DNA of 64,000 nt from Tillandsia leiboldiana (taxonomy: Eukaryota; Streptophyta; Magnoliopsida; Poales; Bromeliaceae), in the NCBI GenBank assembly GCA_029204045.2, contig CM055077.1:3794891-3858890 (forward strand), written 5' to 3'. Numbering within the stretch: position 1 is the stretch's first letter; every line of letters starts with the position of its first letter. Position numbers and translations under genes: made by a program. The notes beneath the pieces are model-generated. The model saw only the letters and a list, made by a program, of their open reading frames with translations. It was not told the origin of the DNA and did not search any database. This document shows positions 23,032 to 35,158 of this stretch, in pieces.

Positions 23032-24326
23032 AGAAATATATATATATTTTTTTATTTTAAATATATCTTTCGTATATTTTTTCGTTATTAAAATATAATT
23101 CTACTTTTAGTATCCGTTAAGTTATTTTGAATTAAATCCGGGCTAAATTTATTCCAAAGTTTAAAAAATTAAGATACCTATCTTTTTTTAACTTGAGGAC
23201 AAATAAAAAAAAATTGATGACAGTAAAAAGAATATATTTGCAAAAAAAAATTAAATACCTTTTTACCCTAAGTTATGCAAATAAGAAAAGTACATTGATA
23301 ATATAAAAGGATATATTTAAAATAATGAAATAGTAATTTTACAATATAACGGTGATTTCTAAAATTATATTTAAAAATTTTGAAATATTAAAAAGAATAT
23401 TTTTAATATTAGCCTACTAAAAAATATAAATAAAAAAATCCAGAACTTTTTAGGAATAGGTAAGCAATTGTTTTTTTTTAAAAAAAGAAAAGGCTAAATT
23501 AAACTACTGACAAAAGATATTTTTTCAACTAAAAAATTATATTTTGAAATATTTTTCCAAAAATCAAACACATTCTTAATTAGTGATCATCAAATTGAAT
23601 CTTCAAAAAATGGTTTTAGGGTTTTGGGTCTTCACTCTCTAGTATATATACTGTTTTATTTTCTAACACTAGATTTTTAATACAATACATGTCACCCCTA
23701 TGCTTCATCCTTTTATTTCTGCATTTTTAATGAAGGGAAAAAAAAAAGAGAGTAATCATTTAGTTAAACAAGTGCATTTAAACAAGGGTAAATTAACTTT
23801 ATTAACATTTTATATTAATTTTTTTATCAATAGAGAGAGAGATAGGCGAGCTGAAATACTATTGGTAGTAAATTGCGTATGTTACTATTCATTTATTTTC
23901 GATGATCGGTATTGTCGAACATAATTTATATTATTAAAAATATTTAAAAATTTAATTTGAAATTTTTTTGACATTATTGACCTAATGATTAAAAATTTGT
24001 AAAATTTATAATTTTAATCGTAGATATGAGTATTTTTCTCGTTTAGCGTGTAAAAAATTTAAATCAATTGAATTTTGATTAGAAAATTTTTTAAGCTATT
24101 TAAAATAAAATCTATACTCTCATTCTTGATTACAAAATTTCAGCCATCATTTTTTGAAAAATATTTATTTTCAGTAAAAATAATATTATAAAAATATAAA
24201 ATTTAATTTTCAAATAGTTTAAATGATTTAGATGATATTTAACGGTGTCGATTGTCGGTTTTGAAGTTTTATCATCGAAAATGGATGATAACGAAGTTTG
24301 TTTGCTACTGATAGTATTCCTACTTG

Positions 24327-24414
<88 letters not shown>

Positions 24415-24823
24415 GAGCTTATATATTTTTAAAAACACAAATTCATCCATGCTTGTGAATTTTTTATCATTAGATTTGTATTGTGATTTGTATTTTTGTA
24501 AAGTCAACTAAAAAGAGCATAAATTTCAATACAAATTTAATGGTAAAAAATTTACAAGTATGAATGTGCTTGTGCTTTTAAAAGCTCATATATATATATA
24601 TATATAGAGGATGCTATTAATAACATCTAAGTTATTGGTGCTATTAAGTTTTTAACCGTTGAATTAAAAGATGTGTGGTTGAGATGATAGTGGGCTCTTT
24701 GGGTTTAATGGGTGATTGGAGAAATAGTAAAATCTAACGGATAAAAATAATCAAAAAAATTGATATAAAGGTAGAAAATTTGGTAGCATCAAATGATTTG
24801 TGCTATAAATAGCATAGTAGCCG

Positions 24824-24919
<96 letters not shown>

Positions 24920-27746
24920 ATGTATTAGTGGGACATGGGCTTATGTGGCTTCATTACTCACAGGGGAAACCATGAGACCAGTGCAGGGACAGGTAAAAAT
25001 CTCTCTACATTTACCACACACACATTATTTCCTAGTAAAATTTAATGAATTACCATCTTTTTTATTTTCTAAATTTAAATCTAATAAATAACTGGTGAGG
25101 AATAGCTTTGGTACTTCCCATGATGAATAACCTTTATTATATATATTATATGCATTGACTAAAATGATCATATAAATTGGCATAGTATAAGAAAAATGAA
25201 AAAAAATTAAAAACGATTTGATGTCAATATTTTAAAAGGCAAAGTTGGCAGGAGAGGCACTATGGCAACTTTTAAAATTTTAAAAGTAGAAATTTAAAAT
25301 TTAAAATTTGAACTTATAAAATTTAAAATTTTGTTATCCAAAATTTAATATTTAATATTTAAATATACATTCAAAATTTAAAATTAAATATTAAATATTA
25401 AAATTAAAAATTTTAAATTTTAAATTTAAAACCTAGTTTTAAAATCTATTTTTAAATTTAAAATTTTATATTGAAATTTTAAATTTAAAATTTAATATAT
25501 TTTGAAGGTGAAGGGAGTCCAAAAATAATAATAAATAAATTCTCCGTTGGGAATGAATTATTATTTTAATTTATTTTTTAGAATATAATTTTAATTATAT
25601 TTAACAAAATAAGTGCCTTTGTGTTTGTCAAACACTTTATAGTTTAACTATACTACGTTTTTTAACTATGTTACAGTTGAACTATATTAAGTTTTAAAAA
25701 ATATTCAGACCAAAACTAAATATAAATAACATAAGAAAAATAATGATAGAAAATTTCGATGCTACCGGTAGCTAGGTTAGTCCCCACCCTTAAATAGGTG
25801 GGATATAGGATGTACACCCCTACTTGGGGTGTACAAGTAGCATTTCCCTATCTTAAAAGACAAAGTTGGCAGAAGGCCTCCCACTCTCGGCCGGATAAAA
25901 ATTTTATGAGGACAGTCTGTATAATGAAACTATATATATATATATATATATATGAGCAATGCTACATGTACACTCCGAAGGGGTGTATATCATACATCTC
26001 CACCATTTTAATGGTGGCGATATTTTTTACGGGTCACATCAAGTAACCCATCATCACACCCCCACCCTTAGATGGGTGGGAGTGTGAGATGTACACCCCT
26101 TACGGGTGTACACATAGCATTTTTCTATATATATATATATATATAGTTTCATTCATTATCTATTATTTTTTTAAGATTCATCACTGTAATAAAATTAAGT
26201 TATAGGAATACATATTTGTGATACTTTTATATAAGTGTTCTATCTATATTTTATTTATATTTAAAATTAAATTATTGAAATATAATTTTGGAACACGTAC
26301 ATTACAAAAATGTATTGCTATACACTCTAGCGATGATACATATAGCAACATTAATAATAAATGTTGATATTTTTATCAGCGATATTTTTTTTAAATTTTA
26401 AATATATTCAAAAATATCGATATAGTATACTTTTGTTACAGTGTGCATATAGTCCGCATAATCAACTGTGAACGACAGCGTCTCACTTTAAGGACTGTAT
26501 AGGAGGGAGGTGGGGGACTGCAGGGTTCCGTATGGTCCTTGCTGCTAACTTTGTCTTTAAAATATTTACATCAAATCAATTTTTTACATCTAATTATTAG
26601 CCGTTAATTTTGAACGTATAATCATCGTACTATATATAAGCATGTGACGTACGTTATATACACGCATATATATATATATATATCTATATATATACATACA
26701 CATACACGTACACGTACACGTACATGTATATGATTTGTTTTGCGGCAGAGGACATGGTGCGTGGCGAAGCCGTCGTCGGACGAGGCGACGCTGGTGGCGA
26801 ACCTGAACTACGCTTGCTCGCAGGTCGACTGCGGAGTGCTGCAGAGAGGAGGGCCCTGCTTCTACCCGGACAGCCTCATGTCCCACGCCTCCGTCGCCAT
26901 GAACCTCTACTACCAGTCCCGCGGCCGCAACGCCTGGAACTGCTACTTCCGGAGCTCCGGCCTCGTCGTCGCCACCGACCCCAGTGAGTGCAGATCGATC
27001 GATGATGGTCCTTCTTTCACCACTCTTTTTGGAGTACCACCGCTTAATTGTGATCATATCACTATAACAAAATTAGGCAATAGCGACACTTTTAAGTATT
27101 TTTAAGATTTAAAAAAAATGTCGCTGATAAAAATACTGACATTTATTATAAGTGTTGTTATATGTGCCGTCGTTAGGGTGTATAGCGACACATTAATAAT
27201 CTAATTTTTGATATAGATGGAATATAAATACGACACTTATACAAAAGCGTCATAAATATGTGTCCCTATAATCTAATTTTGTTGTAGTGTGTATAGCTAG
27301 TATTTGATAGATAGAAAATTTTAGATCATTCATTCTAAATTTTTGAACTTAGTCACTATTCTAAATTATGATTGGGTCACATCTAAGAGTCTCTACTGTA
27401 GCGAATAGCTAGAATATAAGATCTAGCTATCATATTTAATGAAAATAGAAGCTTAAGATTAATTGGAGTTTTTGCTTTCGAGATTTGCAGCAAAGCTGGG
27501 AACTTTTGCTTTACCATAAGCCTGATTGTTCTTGCTTTTACTTATAACTCTATTATTAATTATGAGAAGTTACTATAATTTAAAATAGTTATATATATTT
27601 AAACAACACTGCTACACAACCTTTTATGTAGATACAAACAGATCCTTAGTATACTAAACACACTATATATTGTTTTCAATAATAGCAGTTTTCTGACAAC
27701 TGCCATGTTTGTCACTGCTGCAGGTTTTGGTGGCTGTGCCTACTGA
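22173..27746 (+). CDS. secreted X8-domain (CBM43) protein, Ole e 10-like
   Basis: Single X8 domains bind beta-1,3-glucan (callose) at the cell wall or plasmodesmata. Four exons splice in frame: 22173-22254, 24964-24992 (29 bp), 26749-26983 and 27724-27746 (23 bp), totalling 369 bases (122 residues). Residues 1-27 form a signal peptide (SLLTLSLALLLLSLIS). A ten-residue linker from exon 2 follows (GETMRPVQGQ). The X8 domain runs from RTWCVAKP (38) to GGCAY (122). All six cysteines are present (WC, AC, VDC, PCF, NCY, GGC), as are the aromatic and Asn-rich motifs ASVAMNLYYQSRGRN and WNCYF. There is no C-terminal hydrophobic tail for a GPI anchor and no glucanase domain, so it is of the small Ole e 10-like type. 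Introns of 2.7, 1.8 and 0.7 kb are full of MITEs and TA arrays. A second ATG at residue 10 could also start the signal peptide. Confidence 0.9.
22604..23028. mobile_element. MITE-like segment between two (TA)n arrays, in X8 intron 1
   Basis: (TA)n at 22604-22680 and 22941-23028 bracket a 260-bp segment (22681-22940). Its left (GAATCTGGCTATCATACTTG) and right ('acttttaaagtatagaagctc') parts resemble the degenerate ends of the (TA)n-associated families. It contains a short direct repeat ('catccctgatatcattctat' twice). No ORF. Confidence 0.55.
23835..24328. mobile_element. MITE of the CTGGAATGCTAT family, in X8 intron 1
   Basis: The left end contains GAGCTGAAATACTATTGGTA and the right end CTACTGATAGTATTCCTAC. 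Inner phrases match the copies at 32218 and 60409 ('tttattttcgatgat', 'tatcatcgaaaatggatga'). The right end runs into the (TA)n at 24329. Confidence 0.65.
24329..24411. repeat. (TA)n microsatellite
   Basis: An uninterrupted TA run of about 80 bp between two MITEs in X8 intron 1. Confidence 0.95.
24412..24587. mobile_element. foldback MITE (TTTTTAAAAACACAAAT family), copy 1
   Basis: The left arm (from GTAGAGCTTATATATTTTTA, including 'catgcttgtgaattttttat') is repeated inverted in the right arm ('aaaatttacaagtatgaatg', 'gcttttaaaagctc'). (TA)n borders it on both sides. Relatives are at 29192 and 62212. Confidence 0.75.
24607..24826. mobile_element. MITE (GATGCTATTAATA family) between (TA)n arrays
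   Basis: It starts GAGGATGCTATTAATAACAT and ends ATAAATAGCATAGTAGCCGA. Internal phrases ('tgtggttgagatgatagtgg', 'gggtttaatgggtgattgga') are shared almost verbatim with 30953 and 31603. TA arrays flank it. Confidence 0.8.
24827..24919. repeat. (TA)n-(TG)n compound microsatellite
   Basis: About 73 bp of TA repeat followed by about 20 bp of TG repeat, 45 bp before the 29-bp exon 2 of the X8 gene. Confidence 0.95.
25093..25755. other. AT-rich stretch of X8 intron 2
   Basis: 25256-25500 is extremely AT-rich, built from variants of 'aaattttaaatttaaaattt'. No gene or bounded element is seen. Confidence 0.5.
25756..25850. mobile_element. internally deleted palindromic MITE (GCAATGCTAC family)
   Basis: The right end reads GGATGTACACCCCTACTTGG and then TGTACAAGTAGCATTTCCC, as in the full copies. 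The left part has only remnants ('ttagtccccacccttaaata'). Most of the left arm is missing. Confidence 0.6.
25931..26146. mobile_element. palindromic MITE (GCAATGCTAC family), copy 2, inside (TA)n
   Basis: The element is 25954-26125, from GAGCAATGCTACATGTACAC to GTACACATAGCATTTTTC. It lies between (TA)n at 25931-25953 and 26126-26146. Arms carrying 'gaaggggtgtatatcataca' pair with 'gtgagatgtacacccctta'. It matches the 47239 copy, which is inserted in the opposite orientation. It lies in X8 intron 2. Confidence 0.85.
26182..26443. mobile_element. CACTA-like MITE, diverged copy
   Basis: It starts CACTGTAATAAAATTAAG and ends CTTTTGTTACAGTG, and shares the inner phrase 'gttgatatttttatcagcga' with the other copies. 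The flanking triplets (CAT/TGC) do not match, so the duplication is lost or the edges have shifted. It lies in X8 intron 2. Confidence 0.65.
27060..27289. mobile_element. CACTA-like MITE in X8 intron 3
   Basis: It starts CACTATAACAAAATTAGG and ends CTAATTTTGTTGTAGTG. It matches the 2006 copy closely throughout ('aaaatgtcgctgataaaaat', 'tatgtgccgtcgttagggtg'). Flanking triplets TAT and TGT differ by one base. Confidence 0.8.
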
Positions 27747-28452
27747 TGCAGCTGAAGAGAGGAAAGCAAATGAAGAACAAGTGGGCACAGTTGGTTTTAA
27801 TGTAATGAGTTAATTGGAGTACTTTAGTTTGTCTCTTTTGGTTTTGATTTGGAGTAAATATTGTAATTTAGTTAAAGTGTATGGAAATTTTATCTAATAT
27901 GAAGGGTAGAAGTTTTTTTTTTTTAAAAAAAAATATATTTTTTTTATTATTATTTTTATTAAAAGATAAGGAGAAAGAAATTAACAATGATCCAATTTAT
28001 TCAATAAACAATGATTGGATTATTAATGATCATTCAATTTTTTGGAACAGCTGGTTGATTAAATAAATTGAAAAAAATAAATGCTGAATGCAGCTGTTAC
28101 AAATATATTTATTTTGTTTGGTTTTATATATGCTCTTTTTTGGTAGTTTAAATATTTTTCTACTTTGTAATTTTCTTTTACTTAAATGATCTAATTCTTC
28201 GTCAAATGTTTTAATTAAACCTGCAGTTTGTACAATTACAACTATAATTAACAGTTGAAAGCAAATATACTAATTGAAATACTGATTTTGAACATATAAG
28301 TAAACAAAGTTAATCATAATATAATATCTGCATGTAACTAAACAGTCTCTTCGCCAAGACAAGTCATGTGAGCCTGAGCTATTTGCCTCCTTTCTGCATC
28401 CATTTTGGCACGTAGGGCCAAAAAGCAAGAAGACAAGGCGCGCTATAGACTA
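27747..28452. other. 3' flank of the X8 gene
   Basis: Probable 3' UTR to about 27870, then AT-rich sequence with homopolymer runs at 27915-27950. No other gene is seen. Confidence 0.5.
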
Positions 28453-28857
28453 GGGACCCGTTTGGTAATGGGATAAAACAGAACTAGCTATTTTAGGAAT
28501 AAGTATAAAATACGGAACTAGTATAAAAAACGTCTGGAATGGTTCCAGGAGTAAAAGATTTTGTGTTTGGTATGAGAATGATGCCGGAATAAGAGAAATA
28601 AAGAGTTTTAATTAAGGTAAATTATCTTTTTGCCCTCAAACTTTGTTATATAATAATAAGGTGAGAGATGGTGCCTCGGTAGACGTGGGAGGGTATTTAA
28701 GAAAAAAGTAAGAGGGTGGTTGGGAAGAGTGAGAATAGTAATTTTTACTTATTCTAGTTGTACCGAAACAAGCTATACCGATTGATTCCTGGTGCGCTTG
28801 GAAGAATAAGAGAAATATCTCTTTTATTTTCGATTCTATACCGAATCCAAACAGGCC
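28453..28857. mobile_element. PIF/Harbinger-like MITE, copy 1
   Basis: The left end reads GGGACCCGTTTGGTAATGGG and the right end GAATCCAAACAGGCC. The flanks share the triplet CTA (28450-28452 and 28858-28860). GTTTGG-containing ends with a 3-bp duplication suit PIF/Harbinger (Tourist) MITEs, though the usual target is TTA/TAA. It is clearly homologous to 63359-63749 across its length ('aaaatacggaactagt', 'ttttgtgtttggtatgagaa'). Confidence 0.75.
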
Positions 28858-29191
28858 CTAGGACTGTCGGGGAGCATAATAAGAGAGCTCTGGAGCCAGC
28901 TCATATTAAACTAAGTCGAATACAAATTAATATTTTAAAATATCGAATTGGAGATTTTAACTTGTGTAATAAGACTTGTTTATTAATAAGCTGAATACGA
29001 GTTAGTTTGTGAATAGTAAGTTAAATAGTAAGTTAATGAGCGGGAGCCGGCTCATATTCGCTTGTTTATTAAACGAATCCAACACGAGCTGAGTCTTTAA
29101 AATATCAAATTGAAAATTTCAACTTGTGTAAGACTTGTTTATTAATGAGCTGAATACAAGCTAGTTCCTGAAAATATAGTAAATTAAATAC

Positions 29192-29364
29192 TTTTAAAAG
29201 CAATAACCCAACTATACTTATAAATTTTTTATTATTAAATTTGTATTGAGATTTGTGCTATTGTAAAATTAACTTAAAAAAAAAAAAGAACAAACATAAT
29301 AGCACGAATCTCAATACAAATTCAATAATAAAAAATTCACAAGTATACTTAGGCTTGTCTATAA

Positions 29365-29366
<2 letters not shown>
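29192..29366. mobile_element. foldback MITE (TTTTTAAAAACACAAAT family), copy 2
   Basis: The left arm 'ttaaatttgtattgagattt' and the right arm 'gaatctcaatacaaattcaa' are inverted partners around an A-rich centre. The outer ends also pair ('actatacttataaatttttt' with 'aaaaaattcacaagtatact'). It is followed at once by a (CT)n-(TA)n-(GT)n run. Confidence 0.7.
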
Positions 29367-29368
<2 letters not shown>

Positions 29369-29423
<55 letters not shown>

Positions 29424-29436
29424 GTGTGTGTGTGTG
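29369..29436. repeat. (CT)n-(TA)n-(GT)n compound microsatellite
   Basis: Three dinucleotide runs are joined end to end: CT to about 29406, TA to 29422, GT to 29436. Confidence 0.95.
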
Positions 29437-29611
29437 GTTACTATGCTATTGGTAGCACCAAACATTCGGTGCTACCAAGTTTTCCACCGTTAAATCAACC
29501 ATTTTAACGATTTCTATCTCTTAAATCATACTATTTCACCAACCATGCATCCGCTAAATTCTAGGAGACCCTAACCACACATCCCTTAGTCCAAGGGCTA
29601 AAAACCTTTAG

Positions 29612-29820
29612 GCCCCGTTTGGTACCTGGAACTAGGAGGGGATAACCTCTAGTTCCAGATACTTATATCCAAACAAAAATTTGGGGGGTGGGAACAAGAT
29701 GTTCCCACCCCAAACGGGTTATCGTAGTGGGAACAAGATGTTCTCACCCCAAACGGGTTATCGTTTGGGGTGGGAACATCTTGTTCCCACCCCCAGGTGG
29801 AACAACTCCACCACCTGGTG

Positions 29821-29854
<34 letters not shown>

Positions 29855-30767
29855 CTTTTTCTTTTTTTATTTAAAAAAAAAATTAAAAAATTCTAAATTA
29901 TAAGATATTTAAATTTATAAAATTTAAATTTTTTAAAAAAAATTTATAAATTTTAAAATTTTTAACTTACTTTTTAATAAATCTAAAAATATAATTTTTT
30001 TATATTTTTTTAAAAATTTATTAATTTTAAAATTTTTAAATTTATGCAAATTTTTTTATAAATTTTTTTAAATGTATACTACTTTTAAAATTAAAATTTT
30101 TGCTTCTACTTTTGTAATTTTTTGAGATGATTAAAATTAAAATTTTTAACATTTATAAATTTTTTAATTTTAAATTTTATAGCTTTTAAAATTTGTAACT
30201 TTAATTTTTAATAAATTTATCAATTTATAAAAATTTAAATTTTATTATTTTTACAATTTATACAAAGAGCAATGCTACCTGTACACCCCGTGAGGGGTGT
30301 ACATCCTACACCCCACCCCATCCTGGGGTGGGGTTTCCTTCACTGGTCACATCATGTGACCAGTGAAATTCACCCCACCCCAGGATGGGGTGGGGTGTAA
30401 GATGTACACCCCGGATGGGGTGTACAGGTAGCATTTTCCTTATACAAATTATTAAATTTTTAATTTTAATTTTTAATAAATAATTCACCAAATTTTTAAA
30501 ATTTTAAAATTTATTAATTTATACCTATTTTTATATACAAAATTTTGAATTTTAAAAAAATTATAAATTTTAATTATATCATAAAGGGTAAAATAGTCAA
30601 TAAAAATTTATATCCCCTCTAACCTTCTTATTCTTCTTTAATTTACCAAACACAATTTTCTTTATACCCGGTATAACTCTTATACCCACCCAAACATAAA
30701 TTAACATTAGTTCCTGCTAATACCATAACTTATACCTATTCCTGGTATAACCAAATTTTTCTTATTA
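29612..30767. mobile_element. Harbinger-like AT-rich insertion, degenerate
   Basis: The left end reads GGCCCCGTTTGGTACCTGG, preceded by TTA. The right end (about 30750-30767) is degenerate ('ggtataaccaaatttttc') and its exact limit is uncertain. Just inside the left end, 29684-29805 holds three alternately oriented copies of 'gtgggaacaagatgttc', which can fold into hairpins. A run of about 40 T follows (29822-29866), then about 400 bp of AT-rich sequence and a nested palindromic MITE. No ORF of substance. Confidence 0.55.
30267..30439. mobile_element. palindromic MITE (GCAATGCTAC family), copy with a perfect 9-bp duplication
   Basis: It runs from GAGCAATGCTACCTGTACAC to GTACAGGTAGCATTTTCC and is flanked by TTATACAAA at both 30258-30266 and 30440-30448. 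The whole 173-bp element folds on itself ('caccccaccccatcctgggg' with its complement around a short TCACTGG/CCAGTGA centre). The 9-bp duplication assigns this family to the Mutator type. Confidence 0.95.
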
Positions 30768-30819
30768 TAGTACCAATGACTTTAGTATTAATAACTTAGT
30801 GCTATCGATAGCATAATAA

Positions 30820-30951
<132 letters not shown>

Positions 30952-30952
30952 A

Positions 30953-31171
30953 GGCTGGAATACTATAAATAGTACAAAATTATTGGTGCTATTAAGTTTT
31001 TAATCTTTGGATTAAAAAATGTATGGTTGAGATGATAGTGGGTCCCTTGGGTTTAATAGGTGGTTGGAAAAATAGTAAAATCTAACGGATGAAAATCATC
31101 AAAGAGGTTGATCTGAGAGTAGAAAACTTGATAGTACCAATAACTTGGTACCATTAATAGTATAGTAGCCG

Positions 31172-31174
<3 letters not shown>
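30953..31174. mobile_element. MITE (GATGCTATTAATA family) between microsatellites
   Basis: It starts GGCTGGAATACTATAAATAG and ends ATAGTATAGTAGCCGGAC. It shares 'ggttgagatgatagtgggtc' and 'ggtagaaaacttg'-type phrases with 24607 and 31603. Simple repeats border it on both sides. Confidence 0.8.

Positions 31175-31254
<80 letters not shown>
31175..31254. repeat. (TA)n microsatellite
   Basis: An 80-bp TA run between two MITEs of different families. Confidence 0.95.
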
Positions 31255-31257
<3 letters not shown>

Positions 31258-31501
31258 TTGGGCTGGAATGCTATTGATAGCACCAACCCAACTTTGCCAC
31301 CCATTTTTTAGCCTTTAGATCGCATTGAGATTTGTGCATGCTCTTTAATGAAAAAAAGAAAAAAAAAAAGTAAAAAAAAAAAGTAAAAAGTAAAAAGCTT
31401 TTCTTTTTCATTAAAGAGCATGCACAAATCTCAATGCGATCTAAAGGCTAAAAAATGGGTGGCAAAGTTGGGTTGGTGCTATCAATAGCATTCCAGCCCG
31501 A

Positions 31502-31504
<3 letters not shown>
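31255..31504. mobile_element. foldback MITE (GAGTTGGGCTGGAATG family), copy 2
   Basis: Arms of about 100 bp: GAGTTGGGCTGGAATGCTAT at the left, ATAGCATTCCAGCCCGACTC at the right. They flank an A-rich centre of 'aaaaagtaaaa' units. Almost identical to copies 1 (19140) and 3 (32828). Confidence 0.9.
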
Positions 31505-31583
<79 letters not shown>

Positions 31584-31600
31584 AAGAGTGTGTGTGTGTG
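31505..31600. repeat. (TA)n-(GA)n-(TG)n compound microsatellite
   Basis: The same order of dinucleotides as at 30823-30951, again placed just before a GGCTGGAATGCTATTAATAG element. Confidence 0.95.
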
Positions 31601-31602
31601 TT

Positions 31603-31826
31603 AGGCTGGAATGCTATTAATAGCACTAAGTCATTGATATTATTAAGATTTTAACCGTTGAATTAAAAGATGTATAGTTAAGATGATAGTGGGCCATTTG
31701 GGTTTAATGGGTGGTTGGAGAAATTGTAAAATTTAACGGGTGAAAATAATCAAAGAGGTTGATCTAAGGGTAGAAAATTTGAAAGCACCAAATGCTTGGT
31801 GCTATCGATAGCATAGTAGCCGGACT
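31603..31826. mobile_element. MITE (GATGCTATTAATA family)
   Basis: It starts AGGCTGGAATGCTATTAATA and ends TCGATAGCATAGTAGCCGGA. The inner sequence matches 24607 and 30953 closely. Confidence 0.8.
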
Positions 31827-31844
31827 CTATATGCATATATTAGT

Positions 31845-32756
<912 letters not shown>

Positions 32757-32827
<71 letters not shown>
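32757..32827. repeat. (TA)n microsatellite
   Basis: A 70-bp TA run joining two MITEs. Confidence 0.95.
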
Positions 32828-32830
<3 letters not shown>

Positions 32831-33074
32831 TTGGGCTGGAATGCTATTGATAGCATCAACCCAACTTTGCCACCCATTTTGTAGCCATTGGATTGCATTG
32901 AGATTCGTATAAGCCTTTAATTAAAAAGAAGAACTTTTTACTTTTTACTTTTTCTTTTTACTTTTTCTTTTCTCTTTTTTTCATTAAAGAGTCTACACGG
33001 ATCTCAATGCGATCTAATGACTACAAAATGGGTGGCAAAGTTGGGTTGGTGCTATCAATAGCATTCCAGCCCAA

Positions 33075-33077
<3 letters not shown>
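32828..33077. mobile_element. foldback MITE (GAGTTGGGCTGGAATG family), copy 3
   Basis: Same arms as copies 1 and 2; the centre is T-rich ('ttttactttttctttt') as in copy 1. It is bordered by TA on the left and a CT-TA run on the right. Confidence 0.9.

Positions 33078-33154
<77 letters not shown>
33078..33154. repeat. (CT)n-(TA)n compound microsatellite
   Basis: About 20 bp of CT repeat followed by about 58 bp of TA repeat. The following 440 bp (33155-33593) is AT-rich with no gene seen. Confidence 0.95.
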
Positions 33155-33157
<3 letters not shown>

Positions 33158-34012
33158 ACTATACCAAATCGAACTAGCGATAGCTTTACTCGACTAATTA
33201 TGGTTTCGAGCTCAAAAATTTGACTCTTATTTTACTGATTTATTAAACGAGTAATTAATTTAAAGTTTATTTCGAGCCAAAAATAATTTGACTTATGAAC
33301 AACAAATTAAATTGCCTGTCCTAACAAAGACAACCAATTCCCAACTTTTGAATTTCCTGAAGTTCTAAAAATATTTTTTATTTTGATAGTATTTCTTTAT
33401 TTACACATTATGTATAAATCTTATCACTTATTAAGTCGTAATTTTTTTTCTACTTACAAATTGAATTATTAAAATGAGACAACATTTGTAATTCCTGATT
33501 CGAAATTTTTAGATTATTATAATTAAACTTTGCATTGCAATTTAATTTTCTTAATAGCAACAAATCATTGATATGATAATGATACGATAATAAGAGTTGG
33601 ATTGGAATACTATCGGTAGCAAATAGGCTCTGTTGTTACTAATTTATTTTTAATGATAAAATTTTCAAATCGACGATCGATATTGTAATGTACCGGATTT
33701 TCGGCACATATAATAAATCTAAATAAAAATGGTATGAAATACTATTTTTATAAAAGTTAGAGAAGTGAGGATGATGTGGAAGCGAATTGGGCCGAAATCG
33801 GATTAAAAATGAGGGATTTAGAATTTTAATTGAAAAGGGGGGCCCAGATTTTTAGTGGAAATTCACAGTGTCGGAAAATTCTGAGAAAATTCTGGGAGCT
33901 CCGTAATATTGTTTTAAGGCCACAGTAAAAATTTCGCGTTGATCGGACACCCGGATTGCGAGAACGGGGTCCGCCAGCGATTTTTGATACAGCGAGGCTT
34001 TTGGTGACCCAG

Positions 34013-34460
34013 AAATGGCCAAACTCAGCAAAAATACTTGTAACATATTTCAAATGTAATTACAAGTGAGTTGTAAGCATTTCGAATCGACGCAGAGGCC
34101 GTTGAGTCGAAAAGTGAGTTGTAAGTTGAGAATTTGAAGTTTCAAATTCTAAGGCTTAAGTTCACCGATTTGTGGAAAGTGGCGAAACTCAGCAAAAATG
34201 CTTGTAACACATTTCAAATGTAATTACAAGTGGGTTGGAAGCATTTCGAATCGACGAAAAAGCCGTTGAGTCGAAAAGTGAGTTGTGGTTGAGAAGCGAA
34301 GCCTCAAGTTTGCAAAATTTGGATTCGTGTTCGCCGAGTTCGCAAAATGGCAAAATTCGGCGAGAAGACTTGTAACATATTTTAAATATGATTACAGTCG
34401 AGTTCGGTGCGTTTCGGGCTGACGTGAAGGGCATCGGATCGAAAAGTGACTTGAACCCCG
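34013..34460. repeat. 165-bp tandem repeat, about 2.7 copies
   Basis: Units start near 34021, 34186 and 34351. Each has 'ggcaaaactcagc' followed by 'cttgtaacatatttcaaatg', an 'attacaagtgagtt' segment and 'gttgagtcgaaaagtga'. The third unit is diverged. It lies within the solo LTR. Confidence 0.8.
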
Positions 34461-35038
34461 AGGACTTAGCAAAAATTCTGAGATTTCTGAAATTGTGATC
34501 ACGAAGCATTTTCGGAGCCCTGTTTCGAAGACGTAGGTTAATCAAAAAATTCAAAAGAAATAGTGGAGTGTCTCAGAAAAGTTTCCTGATTAAAAGCGGT
34601 GAAATGCCGAGGTGAGAAGTTGGAGGAAAATAGGAGAACGAAGCGAAGAAAAATGCTTCGTGAATTCTGAAACTGCAGTTTTTGACAGTGCAGTTGGTCG
34701 CGAAGCTTTTTCGGGGCTCACTTTCAAGGGCTTAGAGTAGCCCAAAAATTTAAACAAAATCGTGGAGAGTTTAAGAAAAAGTTGTAGAATGAAGGGGAGA
34801 AGAAAAATTGAAATTTTAATTTTTCAGTTGACGGCAAAACGCGGAGAAAGAGGGGTATCCGAATTTGCTCACTGCAGGAGAAAAACTGCAGGATTGGGGG
34901 CAGTTTTGGAAATTCCTTTTGTAAGTTGGGGCAAATGTGTAAATTCACACTCCCTCTCCAACCACCACCTGCAGAGCATTAAAGTCTCTCCTTTCCTCTT
35001 TGAATACCCCACTCTCTTCTCTCTCTCTGCTGAAGAAG

Positions 35039-35062
35039 AAAGCAGGAAACGAAGGAAGGAAA

Positions 35063-35109
<47 letters not shown>

Positions 35110-35158
35110 AAGAAAGGAGAAGGAAAGGAAGAAGGAAGAGAAGAATGTACTCTTTCTC

